From Chromatiaceae bacterium (GTDB taxonomy: Bacteria; Pseudomonadota; Gammaproteobacteria; Chromatiales; Chromatiaceae), in the NCBI GenBank assembly GCA_022340805.1, contig JAJDNF010000045.1, positions 1-32,572 on the forward strand: a stretch of DNA of 32,572 nt, read 5' to 3'. How positions within the stretch are numbered: the first letter of the stretch is position 1; every line of letters starts with the position of its first letter. The position numbers and the translations under genes are program-made. Below are positions 23,176 to 31,729 of the stretch, piece after piece. The notes under the pieces were generated by a model that saw only the letters and a program-made list of their open reading frames with translations, was not told the DNA's origin and ran no database searches.

Positions 23176-24800
23176 TGCGCAGGCCCTACGCGATAACGCT
23201 CGATGTCGGCTCCAGCCTGGCCAACCTGACCGGGTCCTGGCGCAGTGAACGCCCGGTCTACGTCGACCGTCTGCCGCCGTGCAATTCGGCCTGTCCGGCC
23301 GGCGAGAACATCCAGCAATGGCTGTTCCACGCCGAGGAGGGCAACTACCAGGCCGCATGGCGCGTGCTGGTGCGCGACAATCCGCTCGCCGCCATCATGG
23401 GCCGGGTCTGCTATCACCCCTGCGAAAGCGCCTGCAATCGCGGCCTGCTGGACGAGTCGGTCGGTATCAACGCGGTCGAACGCTTCCTCGGCGACGAGGC
23501 GAACCGCCAGGGCTGGCAGTTCGACCCGATCGCCGCCGACAGCGGCAGGCGCGTCATGGTGGTGGGCTCTGGACCGGCCGGTTTGTCGGCGGCCTACCAC
23601 CTGCGACGCAGGGGCCATGGCGTGGTGATTTTCGAGGCCGAGTCGACCGCTGGCGGCATGATGCGCTTTGGTATCCCGCAGTATCGCCTGCCACGCAGCG
23701 TGCTCGACAGCGACGTACAACGCATCGTCGACATGGGCGTGGAACTGCGCCTCGGCCAACGCGTCGACGACATCGAGGCAACGATGCAGCAGGAAAAATT
23801 CGACGCCTGCTTCCTCGGCGTCGGCTCGCAGATCGGCAAGCGCGCCTATATCCCGGCCGGCGATGCGCGCCGGATCACCGATGCGGTCGCCGTCCTGCAC
23901 CAGATGGAGGGCGAGAACAAGCCGCTGCTGGGGCGCCGCGTGGTGGTCTACGGTGGTGGCAACACCGCGATCGATGTCGCACGGACGGCGCGCCGCCTGG
24001 GTGCCGAGGAATCGATCGTCGTGTATCGGCGTACCCGCGAAAAGATGCCCGCGCACAGCCATGAGTTGAACGAGGCGCTGGAGGAAGGCGTCAAGGTCAA
24101 GTGGCTCAGCACCATCGCCGCAGCCGGCGACGAGACCATCACGGTCGAAAAAATGCAGCTGGACGAGAGCGGCAACCCGCAACCAACCGGCGAGTTCGAG
24201 ACCATGCAGGCAGACTCGGTGGTACTGGCACTGGGCCAGGATGTCGATCTTGATCTGCTCGCCCGCCTGCCGGAACTCAATATCGAGCGCGGTGTGGTGC
24301 AGGTCGATGCGCTACAGATGACCGGCAGACGCGGAATCTTTGCCGGCGGCGACATGGTCGGCGGCGAGCGCACCGTGACCGTCGCGGTAGGGCACGGCAA
24401 GAAGGCCGCACGCGCCATCGATGCGTATCTGCGGGACTCGACCCCCGCACAAGCCGCGAAGCATGAACTGGCCACCTTCGACCGGCTGAACACCTGGTAC
24501 TACTCGGACGCACCCAAGACGATTCGGCCGGTGCTCGACATCATCCGTCGCCAGTCCACATTCGACGAGGTGGTCGGCAGCCTGGACGAGGCCACGGCCC
24601 TGTACGAGGCGCGGCGCTGCATGTCGTGCGGCAACTGCTTCGAATGCGACACCTGCTACGGGGTCTGCCCGGACAACGCGGTGATCAAGCTCGGCCCCGG
24701 CAAGGGTTTCGAGTTCAATTACGACTATTGCAAGGGTTGCGGACTGTGCGCGGCGGAGTGCCCGTGCGGGGCGATCCGCATGGAGCCGGAAGTCGACTAG
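23175..24800 (+). CDS. GltD-like flavoprotein with C-terminal ferredoxin domain
   Basis: A 541-aa protein of three parts. The N-terminal Fer4_20-type domain (about 30-100) has PPCNSACPAGENI and CYHPCESACNRG. A central pyridine-nucleotide:disulfide-type core follows, with FAD motif VVGSGPAGLSAAYHL and NADP(H)-type motif YGGGNTAIDVARTA, ending GIFAGGDMVGGERT. The C-terminal domain (about 478-541) is rich in cysteines spaced three apart (CMSCGNCFECDTCYGVCP), then CKGCGLCAAECPCGAI, giving two [4Fe-4S] clusters like PorD. The operon lacks a separate PorD. The protein is therefore a strong candidate for the electron acceptor of PorABC and for an NAD(P)H link (inference). It starts on the ATG overlapping the beta stop and ends two bases before a repeat. 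Confidence 0.85.
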   Translation: MRRPYAITLDVGSSLANLTGSWRSERPVYVDRLPPCNSACPAGENIQQWLFHAEEGNYQAAWRVLVRDNPLAAIMGRVCYHPCESACNRGLLDESVGINAVERFLGDEANRQGWQFDPIAADSGRRVMVVGSGPAGLSAAYHLRRRGHGVVIFEAESTAGGMMRFGIPQYRLPRSVLDSDVQRIVDMGVELRLGQRVDDIEATMQQEKFDACFLGVGSQIGKRAYIPAGDARRITDAVAVLHQMEGENKPLLGRRVVVYGGGNTAIDVARTARRLGAEESIVVYRRTREKMPAHSHELNEALEEGVKVKWLSTIAAAGDETITVEKMQLDESGNPQPTGEFETMQADSVVLALGQDVDLDLLARLPELNIERGVVQVDALQMTGRRGIFAGGDMVGGERTVTVAVGHGKKAARAIDAYLRDSTPAQAAKHELATFDRLNTWYYSDAPKTIRPVLDIIRRQSTFDEVVGSLDEATALYEARRCMSCGNCFECDTCYGVCPDNAVIKLGPGKGFEFNYDYCKGCGLCAAECPCGAIRMEPEVD

Positions 24801-25003
24801 CGTAGGGTGCATTGGGCGCGAGCCGTAATGCACCGGCTCAGAGCGAACACGGTGCAATTCGCCGGGCTTATTGCACCCTGCCGTCACGCTGCCGTCGCCT
24901 ATCCAGCGGCGCTATCGGCGGCCGGCACCAGAACCCGCGTGGGGTGCATTGGGCGCGAGCCGTAATGCACCGGCAACCCTGGGATGCGGTGCAATACGCT
25001 ACG
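24801..25003. other. Convergent intergenic island made of repeats
   Basis: The gap between the convergent GltD-like and glutamate dehydrogenase genes consists mainly of two copies of the two-hairpin repeat and a 61-nt linker with no gene. No T-rich intrinsic terminator is seen. The hairpins may serve as the transcription end for both strands. Confidence 0.7.
24805..24877. repeat. Two-hairpin repeat, copy 1
   Basis: The first hairpin is GGTGCATT (24806-24813) with AATGCACC (24827-24834). The second is GGTGCAAT (24851-24858) with ATTGCACC (24870-24877). A 33-nt block (24805-24837) recurs exactly at 24942-24974, 137 bases downstream. The hairpins are separated by 16 nt, as in the other copies. 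Confidence 0.9.
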
Positions 25004-25013
25004 CTATTGCACC
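24942..25013. repeat. Two-hairpin repeat, copy 2 (contains the gdhB stop codon)
   Basis: The first hairpin is GGTGCATT (24943-24950) with AATGCACC (24964-24971). The second is the almost perfect palindrome GGTGCAATA-CGCTACGC-TATTGCACC (24988-25013), again after 16 nt. The second hairpin overlaps the last codons and stop (25004-25006) of the glutamate dehydrogenase gene on the - strand. Confidence 0.9.
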
Positions 25014-28000
25014 CTGCCACTGCCCAGGCTCCCCGCGGGCGGCAGCAGTTCGCCGACACCCGCCACGATCAGTGACAGGATCGCGAAATCGAACACGTTG
25101 CCGGCCTTGAACTCCGCGATAATCTGTTCGTGACGGTCCAGCATTACGCGGTTCTCGTGCGTCCAGTGCTCGAGGATGCCGCGCGGACTCCGCTCGCGCT
25201 GCCGCGATTGCAGCACCGCAGCCGCCAGTTCACGCTGGTGGCGGTTGAGTGCGGCCTGCAGCTTGGTGCGCGCCAGCAGGTGCCAGTGCGTCTGCACGCT
25301 CAGCGCCTCGACCTGGCGTCGGATCCATTCCAGCTCCAGGGTATGGTTCAGCGCCGAATAGACCCAGGCCGCGGCGTCGATACCCGTCTGCGTGGTGCGC
25401 GCGACATCGACGATATCCAGCGCCGCGGCCATCGGGGTCAGCGCCGATATCGACTGCGCCAACTCACGCGCCACCCCCAGTCTGACCAGGCGCCGCACAC
25501 GCCGCTCGTACTCTGCCTTGTCCTGCGCAGCCAGTGGCTTGGGCATGGCGTTGCGCAACTCGGCCACGCCGTCATGAAAGCGCTCCTTCAGCACCGCCAT
25601 ATCCAGGCAGCCCTTGTACGAGCGCAGCACCCCGGTCAGGGTCTGCCCGAGAAACTCGGCGATGCTCGACAACATCTCGACCTGCACCGACGCCGCCACC
25701 TGATTGTCCAGCGCCTCCACCGCCCGCCACAGCTGGTCGGTCTCGAATATCTCGCTGGCGATGATGTAGGCGCGCGCCACGCTGGCGATGTCGCAGCCAA
25801 CCTCCTCGCGCACGCGAAAGCCGATCCCCGGACCTATCCGGTCGACGATGTTTCCCGCGATCGTTGTCGCAATGATCTCTCTACGCAGCCGGTGATTCGC
25901 GATCTCGTCGGGGTAGCGTGCACCCAGCAGCGGCGGAAAATAGCCAACCAGGCGTCCGAGTACGAACGGGTCGTCGGCAATATCCGAGGTCGAGACGGCC
26001 TCGAAATAGTTCATCTTGCTATAGGCAAGCAGCACCGCGATCTCCGGCTTGGTGAGGCCCTGGCCGAGTGCAAGCCGCTCGTTCAGGGCCTTTTTGTCGG
26101 GTAGGCCCTCGAGTTGCCGGCTGAAGCCACCCTTCTGCTCGAGCAGATCGATGAAGCGTGCCTGTTCGTAAAGCCGTTGCGCCCCACCCGCATGTACGAT
26201 GCTGATCGCCTGGGTCTGCGCATAGTTGTTGGCCAGCACGAGGCGCGCGACATCGTCCGTCATCTGCACCAGCAACTGGTTACGCTGCTTGGTGGTCAGG
26301 TCGCCGTCGGCGACGATCTTGTTCAGCAGGATCTTGATATTCACCTCGTGGTCGGAACAGTCGACCCCGCCGGAGTTATCGATTGCATCGGTATAGATCT
26401 GTCCCCCATGCAGCGCGAACTCGATCCTGGCGAGTTGAGTGAAGCCGAGATTGCCGCCTTCGCCGACGACCCGGCAGCGTAACTCAGAGGCATCGATGCG
26501 CACGGCATCGTTGGCCTTGTCACGCGCCTGGTCGTGGCTCTCGGCAGAGGCCTTCACGTAGGTCCCTATGCCGCCGTTCCACAGCAAGTCCACCGGCGCC
26601 CTGAGCATCGCCCTGATCAGCTCGCTGGGGGTCAGGCGCTGCGCCTTCACGCCCAGCAGTTTCTGCACCTCGGGCGTGACGGCGATCGACTTCGCCTCGC
26701 GCGCATACACACCGCCACCGGGGGAGATCAGGCGGCGATCGTAATCTGCCCAGGTCGAGCGCGGCAGCGCGAACAGGCGTTCGCGTTCTGCGAGCGATCC
26801 CGCTGCGTCCGGACTGGGATCGAGGAAGATGTGCTGGTGGTTGAATGCACCGACCAGGCGGATATATGGCGACAACAGCATGCCGTTGCCGAACACGTCA
26901 CCCGACATGTCACCGATCCCGATCACGCTGAACTCGCTCGACTGGGTATCCAGGCCGAGCTCGCGGAAGTTGCGCCTGACCGACTCCCAGGCGCCCCTTG
27001 CGGTAATCCCCATCACCTTGTGGTCGTAACCGGCGGAACCGCCCGAGGCAAATGCATCACCGAGCCAAAAGCCGTACTCGCCGGCTACCTGGTTGGCGAT
27101 GTCGGAGAAGGTCGCGGTGCCCTTGTCGGCGGCGACGACCAGGTAGGGGTCGTCGTCATCGTGCCGGATCACCCCGGGAGGAGGCACGACCACGTTGCCT
27201 ACCAGGTTGTCTGTCAGATCCAGCATACCGCGCAGCAGGGTCCGATAGGCCGCAATCGCCTTCTCGGTACTTTGTTCGCGACTGTCGCCGGCCTGTCCGT
27301 TCTTGAGCACGAAGCCGCCCTTGGATCCAACCGGGACGATGACCGCGTTCTTGACCATCTGCGCCTTCATCAGGCCGAGGACCTCGGTGCGATAGTCTTC
27401 CCTGCGGTCCGACCAACGCAGGCCGCCGCGTGCGACCCGGCCGCCGCGCAGATGCACGCCCTCCATGTGCGATGCGAACACAAACACCTCGAACATCGGC
27501 ATCGGCAGCGGCATGCCGGTCACCGCGCGTGGATCGATCTTGAACGACAGGTAGGACTTCGGCCTGCCGTCCAGCTCGAGGCAATAGAAGTTGGTGCGCA
27601 GCGTCGACTGGATCAGGTTCAGGAAGCTGCGCAGTATGCGGTCTTCATCCAGGCTCACCACCTGCTCGAGCAACCCCTCGAACTGGGCCGATAGACGCTC
27701 GGCATCGCTGGTCGAGGATTTCTCATCCGCGCAGAACCGCAGCCTGAACAGCCGATGCAGGACCTGTACGACATCCGGGTGGCGATTCAGCACGGCCACC
27801 AGGTAGGCCTCGGTATACGGGGCCTTGATCTGATGCAGGTAGCGGCTGTAGGCCCGGAACAGCAGAACCTCTTTCCATGCCAGGCCGGCGCGCAGCACCA
27901 GTCCATTGAAGCCGTCGTCGTCGATGTCCCCATCCCATACCCGCTGGAAGGTGTCGACGAACAGCTGCCTGACCGACTCCGCCACCGGCTCGCCGCTGGC

Positions 28001-29857
28001 GGCCTGGCGGGTCGCGAAGTCATGGATCCAGACGTCGCCCAGGGGATGGCGGATACGATAGGGGTGCTCGCCGAATACGCTCAACCCCATGTGTTCGAGG
28101 ATCGGTATCACCTGTGACAGCGGCACCGCATGGCCCATCGAATAGATCCGGACGTGGATCTGCTCGGCGCTCTCTGCGAGCGGGTGATACAGATGCATCG
28201 CAAGCCGCCCATCTGTGCGCGCCTGTTCAATCCTCTGGATGTCGTTGACCGCGATGCGCGGATGAAAGTCCTCGCGGTAGCCGCCCGGGAAGGCCTGTGC
28301 ATAGTCGCACAGATAATGCGCCGCCAGCGCCTCGTCGACCTGGGCAAACAGCGCCGCGCGCAGACCATCCTGCCAGGTCGTCGCGACCTCGACCACGCGC
28401 GCCTCGAGATCCTCGATGTCATAGCTTGGCTCGGCACCCGGCTGAATCCTCACGACGTAGTGGATGCGGGCCAGAATGGACTCCGAGAACTGGGTCTCGA
28501 ACACCACGTCGGTGCCGGCCAACACCTCCAGCAGTATCTTCTGGATCGCGATCCTCACCTCTCGGCTGTAGCGCTCGCGCGGCAGGTAGACCAGGCAGGT
28601 ATAGAAGCGCCGGAACGGCTCGCGGATCAGGAACAGCCGGGTGCGCTGGCGCTCCTGCAGGCTGAGCACCCCCAGGGTCGTTTCCAGCAGGTCTTCGGCA
28701 CTGATCTGGAACAGCGCATCGCGCGGAAAGTTGTCGAGGATGTTCGCGATCACGCGCCCCGAATGACTGTTCGGCGAGACCTGCGCACCGGCGAACACCG
28801 CCTCGACCTTTCTGCGCAGCAGCGGGATCTGGCGTGGCGGGGTATTGTAGGCGCCGGATGAAAACAGCCCGATCAGGCAGTCCAGTCCGACCACGCGGCC
28901 CTGATCGTCGCGCCGTTTTATCGCCACGCAATCCATATACGCCGGCCGGTGCACGCTGGAACGCGCATTCGCCTTGGTCACCACCAGGTCGTAGCCGGCC
29001 TCGGAGACATCGGCATCGAGCCCGGAGACCCATTGATCCGCCCGCTCTCGTGCAGCAGTACCATCGCGCAGCACACCAAGCCCGGAGCCGTCTGCGAACT
29101 GCAGGGAATGCCCCCCTGCCCGCTCCACCAGATCGAAGGCACATGTGGCGATGAACAGGAAATGGTCGTTGAGCATCCAGTTGAGGAAGGCCTGACCTTC
29201 CGCCACGTCCGGGGCGGAGACCTGGCTGCCGCGTGACCCCAGATCGGTCTGCAGCTTCTCGGCCAGGCGTTTCATCTTCAACCAGTCCGAGGTTGCCAAG
29301 ATGACATCGGCGATCACCCCGCTGACCAGCTGCTGTAACTCGCCCAGCATCTCCTGCGGCTGGCGGTCGATGTGCATCTGGATGATCGCCTCGGCGGTCG
29401 ACGTCTCGCCGCCGGCATGGGCGTCGAACACCGCGGTCAGTTTGCCGCTGCTGTCACGCGTGACGCCGAATACCGGGTGGATGGTCAGGCGCATGGTCAG
29501 GTTGCGCTGGTTGAGTGCTGCAGAGATCGAGTCGACCAGAAACGGCATATCCCGCGCCACGACCTCGACAATGGTGTCGTTGCTGCGCCAACCGTGTTCC
29601 TCTTGCTCGGGGTTGTAGACACGTACGATGGCCTCGTCCGGGCCGCGCCGCTGCATCAGCCGCCACTGCGCGACCAGGGCGCCGAGCAGGTCGTGCGGAT
29701 CCTGCTCATCGAGATCGCCGGGCGAGATATGCCGGTAGTAGATGCTGAGCAGGCGCTCGACCTGCTCCGTCTCGAACGGGGCCGTGCCCTCGGGCGGATT
29801 GGCCGCCAGCAGCTTGCCCAGCACCTGGATCAATCGATTGCCTTTTGCCTTTGCCAT
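25004..29857 (-). CDS. gdhB: NAD-specific glutamate dehydrogenase, large (GDH-180) class
   Basis: A 1617-aa enzyme converting glutamate to 2-oxoglutarate and ammonia with NAD. This size is typical of the large bacterial NAD-GDH class, with long N-terminal regulatory regions before the catalytic part. The catalytic region (about 830-1000) has AQMVKNAVIVPVGSKGG with the substrate-binding lysine, and the nucleotide-binding segment IGIGDMSGDVFGNGML. I start at the ATG at 29857 (MAKAKGNRLIQVL), preceded by GGGGGA. A longer frame to 30145 overlaps the divergent arsS start and lacks family character. The last four codons (GRVQ) and the stop lie in a repeat hairpin, so the C-terminus has been rewritten by the repeat. 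Confidence 0.95.
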   Translation of the reverse strand: MAKAKGNRLIQVLGKLLAANPPEGTAPFETEQVERLLSIYYRHISPGDLDEQDPHDLLGALVAQWRLMQRRGPDEAIVRVYNPEQEEHGWRSNDTIVEVVARDMPFLVDSISAALNQRNLTMRLTIHPVFGVTRDSSGKLTAVFDAHAGGETSTAEAIIQMHIDRQPQEMLGELQQLVSGVIADVILATSDWLKMKRLAEKLQTDLGSRGSQVSAPDVAEGQAFLNWMLNDHFLFIATCAFDLVERAGGHSLQFADGSGLGVLRDGTAARERADQWVSGLDADVSEAGYDLVVTKANARSSVHRPAYMDCVAIKRRDDQGRVVGLDCLIGLFSSGAYNTPPRQIPLLRRKVEAVFAGAQVSPNSHSGRVIANILDNFPRDALFQISAEDLLETTLGVLSLQERQRTRLFLIREPFRRFYTCLVYLPRERYSREVRIAIQKILLEVLAGTDVVFETQFSESILARIHYVVRIQPGAEPSYDIEDLEARVVEVATTWQDGLRAALFAQVDEALAAHYLCDYAQAFPGGYREDFHPRIAVNDIQRIEQARTDGRLAMHLYHPLAESAEQIHVRIYSMGHAVPLSQVIPILEHMGLSVFGEHPYRIRHPLGDVWIHDFATRQAASGEPVAESVRQLFVDTFQRVWDGDIDDDGFNGLVLRAGLAWKEVLLFRAYSRYLHQIKAPYTEAYLVAVLNRHPDVVQVLHRLFRLRFCADEKSSTSDAERLSAQFEGLLEQVVSLDEDRILRSFLNLIQSTLRTNFYCLELDGRPKSYLSFKIDPRAVTGMPLPMPMFEVFVFASHMEGVHLRGGRVARGGLRWSDRREDYRTEVLGLMKAQMVKNAVIVPVGSKGGFVLKNGQAGDSREQSTEKAIAAYRTLLRGMLDLTDNLVGNVVVPPPGVIRHDDDDPYLVVAADKGTATFSDIANQVAGEYGFWLGDAFASGGSAGYDHKVMGITARGAWESVRRNFRELGLDTQSSEFSVIGIGDMSGDVFGNGMLLSPYIRLVGAFNHQHIFLDPSPDAAGSLAERERLFALPRSTWADYDRRLISPGGGVYAREAKSIAVTPEVQKLLGVKAQRLTPSELIRAMLRAPVDLLWNGGIGTYVKASAESHDQARDKANDAVRIDASELRCRVVGEGGNLGFTQLARIEFALHGGQIYTDAIDNSGGVDCSDHEVNIKILLNKIVADGDLTTKQRNQLLVQMTDDVARLVLANNYAQTQAISIVHAGGAQRLYEQARFIDLLEQKGGFSRQLEGLPDKKALNERLALGQGLTKPEIAVLLAYSKMNYFEAVSTSDIADDPFVLGRLVGYFPPLLGARYPDEIANHRLRREIIATTIAGNIVDRIGPGIGFRVREEVGCDIASVARAYIIASEIFETDQLWRAVEALDNQVAASVQVEMLSSIAEFLGQTLTGVLRSYKGCLDMAVLKERFHDGVAELRNAMPKPLAAQDKAEYERRVRRLVRLGVARELAQSISALTPMAAALDIVDVARTTQTGIDAAAWVYSALNHTLELEWIRRQVEALSVQTHWHLLARTKLQAALNRHQRELAAAVLQSRQRERSPRGILEHWTHENRVMLDRHEQIIAEFKAGNVFDFAILSLIVAGVGELLPPAGSLGSGRVQ

Positions 29858-30065
29858 TTGTCCCCCAAGCCCGATGCCGGGCCGCTTTGCTTCGAAGCTG
29901 CAGCCCCGCCTGTCCTTAAGGGTAGCCAAAGACCCGGGGGCCGATGCCCGGCCGGCGCCGGCCCGATTCCGATTGTGGCACCGGCAGCCTGATTCCCGAC
30001 CCACGACAGTGACTTTCCGACCCGTGAACGCGGTACGATCCGGACAAACACCAACGGGCCCGAAG
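29858..30065. promoter_or_regulatory. Divergent control region gdhB / arsS
   Basis: These 208 bp hold both start regions. A perfect 14-bp palindrome, GGCCGGC-GCCGGCC (29950-29963), lies in the middle. A weak -10-like TACGAT (30034-30039) precedes arsS without a good -35. No ArsR-type imperfect dyad was recognised. Confidence 0.35.
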
Positions 30066-31037
30066 ATGCTCAACACCCTCGACAGACTGCTTCCCTCGGA
30101 TTTCCCGCCGATCAAGCGCGACCGGGTGACCACGTTGCAGGTCAATCTGGGTTACCGCTGCAATCAACAGTGCCTGCATTGCCACGTGGCAGCCAGTCCG
30201 AATCGCACCGAGAACATGTCCGCACAGACCCTCGACCTGGTGATCGACACCCTGCGCCGGGTGCGCTTCGAGACGCTCGACCTGACCGGTGGTGCCCCGG
30301 AGCTCAACCCCGGCTTCCGGCGCCTGGTAGAACAGGCCCGCCGGCTCGGGCTGCAGATCATAGATCGCTGCAACCTGACGATCCTCGACGAGCCAGGCCA
30401 TGAAGACCTGGCCGGGTTTCTCGCCACCAACCAGGTCGAGATCGTCGCCTCGCTGCCCTGTTACCTCGAGCAGAACGTCGACCGCCAACGTGGCAAGGGC
30501 GTGTTCGAGCGCAGCATCCGGGCACTGCAGCGACTCAATGCGCTCGGTTATGGCGAACCCGGCGGTAGCTTGACACTCAGCCTGGTCTACAACCCACAGG
30601 ACGCCTCGTTGCCACCGCCGCAGGCCGGCCTCGAGGCCGACTACCGCAGGATGCTCGCGGACGGCTATGGGATCCGCTTCACCCGCCTGCTCGCGCTGGC
30701 CAATCTGCCGATCCAGCGTTTTGGCAGCAGCCTGCTCTCGCATGGTCGCTTCGATGACTATATGCAGCTGCTCAAGCAGTCGCACAGCGACGCGAACCTG
30801 GCGGCGGTGATGTGCCGTTCGTTGATATCGGTGGATTGGCAGGGCTACCTGTACGACTGCGACTTCAACCAGATGCTCGGTCTGGGCATGCAGACCAGAC
30901 GCGCCGCACGTCCGCACCTGCGCGACCTGCCGCACATGCGCTTCGAGGGCCGGGCCATCACGATCGGCGACCACTGCTACGGCTGCACCGCCGGTCAGGG
31001 CTCGAGCTGCGGCGGGGCGCTGCGCGACACAGCATGA
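30066..31037 (+). CDS. arsS: Arsenosugar biosynthesis radical SAM protein
   Basis: A 323-aa radical SAM enzyme that transfers the adenosyl group to dimethylarsenite, making the arsenosugar precursor. The radical SAM cluster is C32-NQQ-C36-LH-C39, preceded by TTLQVNLGYR. The region LTGGAPELNPGFR is the usual SAM-binding stretch. The C-terminal DUF3641-type region has extra cysteines: CDFNQML and DHCYGCTAGQGSSCGG. The ATG at 30066 has a weak ribosome binding site; an upstream start would overlap the divergent promoter region. It overlaps the next gene (ATGA) and is the first of three coupled genes. arsM, the preceding pathway step, is at 19302-20180. Confidence 0.92.
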   Translation: MLNTLDRLLPSDFPPIKRDRVTTLQVNLGYRCNQQCLHCHVAASPNRTENMSAQTLDLVIDTLRRVRFETLDLTGGAPELNPGFRRLVEQARRLGLQIIDRCNLTILDEPGHEDLAGFLATNQVEIVASLPCYLEQNVDRQRGKGVFERSIRALQRLNALGYGEPGGSLTLSLVYNPQDASLPPPQAGLEADYRRMLADGYGIRFTRLLALANLPIQRFGSSLLSHGRFDDYMQLLKQSHSDANLAAVMCRSLISVDWQGYLYDCDFNQMLGLGMQTRRAARPHLRDLPHMRFEGRAITIGDHCYGCTAGQGSSCGGALRDTA

Positions 31038-31729
31038 CCACGGCACGCGAAAGCCTGCGCCTGTCGGTGATCGTGCCGACCCTGAACGAGCAGGAGCATA
31101 TCGGCGCGCTGCTGCACGATCTGGCCAGCCTGCGCAGTGCCGGGCATGAGGTGATCCTGGTCGATGGCAGCAGCAGCGACGCCACCCGTGCAGTCGCCGC
31201 CGCGTGGGTGGACCGGATCGTCGAGGCCAAACGCGGCCGCGCGTCGCAGATGAACGCCGGGGCGCACGCGGCGAGCGGCGGGGTGTTGTGGTTCCTGCAT
31301 GCCGATACGCGCCTGGTGCAAGGTGCCGGCGACGCGGTGCTGCAGGCCGTTGCCGACGGCCGCGCCTGGGGACGCTTCGACGTTCGCCTGTCCGGACAAC
31401 AGCGGTTGCTGCGGGTGGTCGAGACGCTGATGAATCTGCGCTCCCGAATCAGCGGCGTGGCGACCGGCGATCAGGGGATCTTCGTGACCCGCGCCGCCTT
31501 TTCCGCGGTCGGCGGTTTCCCCGCGATACCGCTGATGGAGGACATCGCGCTGTGCAAGCTGCTGCGCCGGCAGGCACGCCCGGCCTGCATCCGCCGGCCG
31601 CGCCTGCAGACCTCCAGCCGGCGCTGGGAGGAGCACGGCATTCTGCGCACCATCGTGCTGATGTGGCGCCTGCGCCTCGCCTATGCGCTTGGCACCGAGC
31701 CCGCCGAGTTGGTCCGGCGCTATCCTTGA
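31034..31729 (+). CDS. Family 2 glycosyltransferase, arsenosugar-associated (TIGR04283-like)
   Basis: A 231-aa GT-A fold glycosyltransferase. The N-terminus LSVIVPTLNEQEHIGALL is the GT2 start. VILVDGSSSDATRAV and FLHADTR (DxD-like HADT) bind the nucleotide sugar. PLMEDIALCKLLRR carries the catalytic-base region and RLQTSSRRWEEHG follows. Short GT2 proteins of this type are encoded next to arsS in many bacteria. The start is the ATG at 31034 overlapping the arsS stop, and its own stop overlaps the next ATG by one base. Its sugar substrate is not known from sequence. Confidence 0.85.
   Translation: MTTARESLRLSVIVPTLNEQEHIGALLHDLASLRSAGHEVILVDGSSSDATRAVAAAWVDRIVEAKRGRASQMNAGAHAASGGVLWFLHADTRLVQGAGDAVLQAVADGRAWGRFDVRLSGQQRLLRVVETLMNLRSRISGVATGDQGIFVTRAAFSAVGGFPAIPLMEDIALCKLLRRQARPACIRRPRLQTSSRRWEEHGILRTIVLMWRLRLAYALGTEPAELVRRYP

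Noticed and set aside
22183..24182. Long - strand open frames opposite porB and the GltD-like gene
   Set aside because: No domains or suitable ribosome binding sites; the + strand frames form an overlapping operon with clear motifs.
23175..24800. Glutamate synthase small subunit (gltD)
   Set aside because: No large subunit (gltB) is adjacent, and the protein has an extra C-terminal two-cluster ferredoxin domain and is coupled to porB.
24805..25013. CRISPR array
   Set aside because: Only two long repeat copies, each built of palindromes, with one linker and no cas genes.
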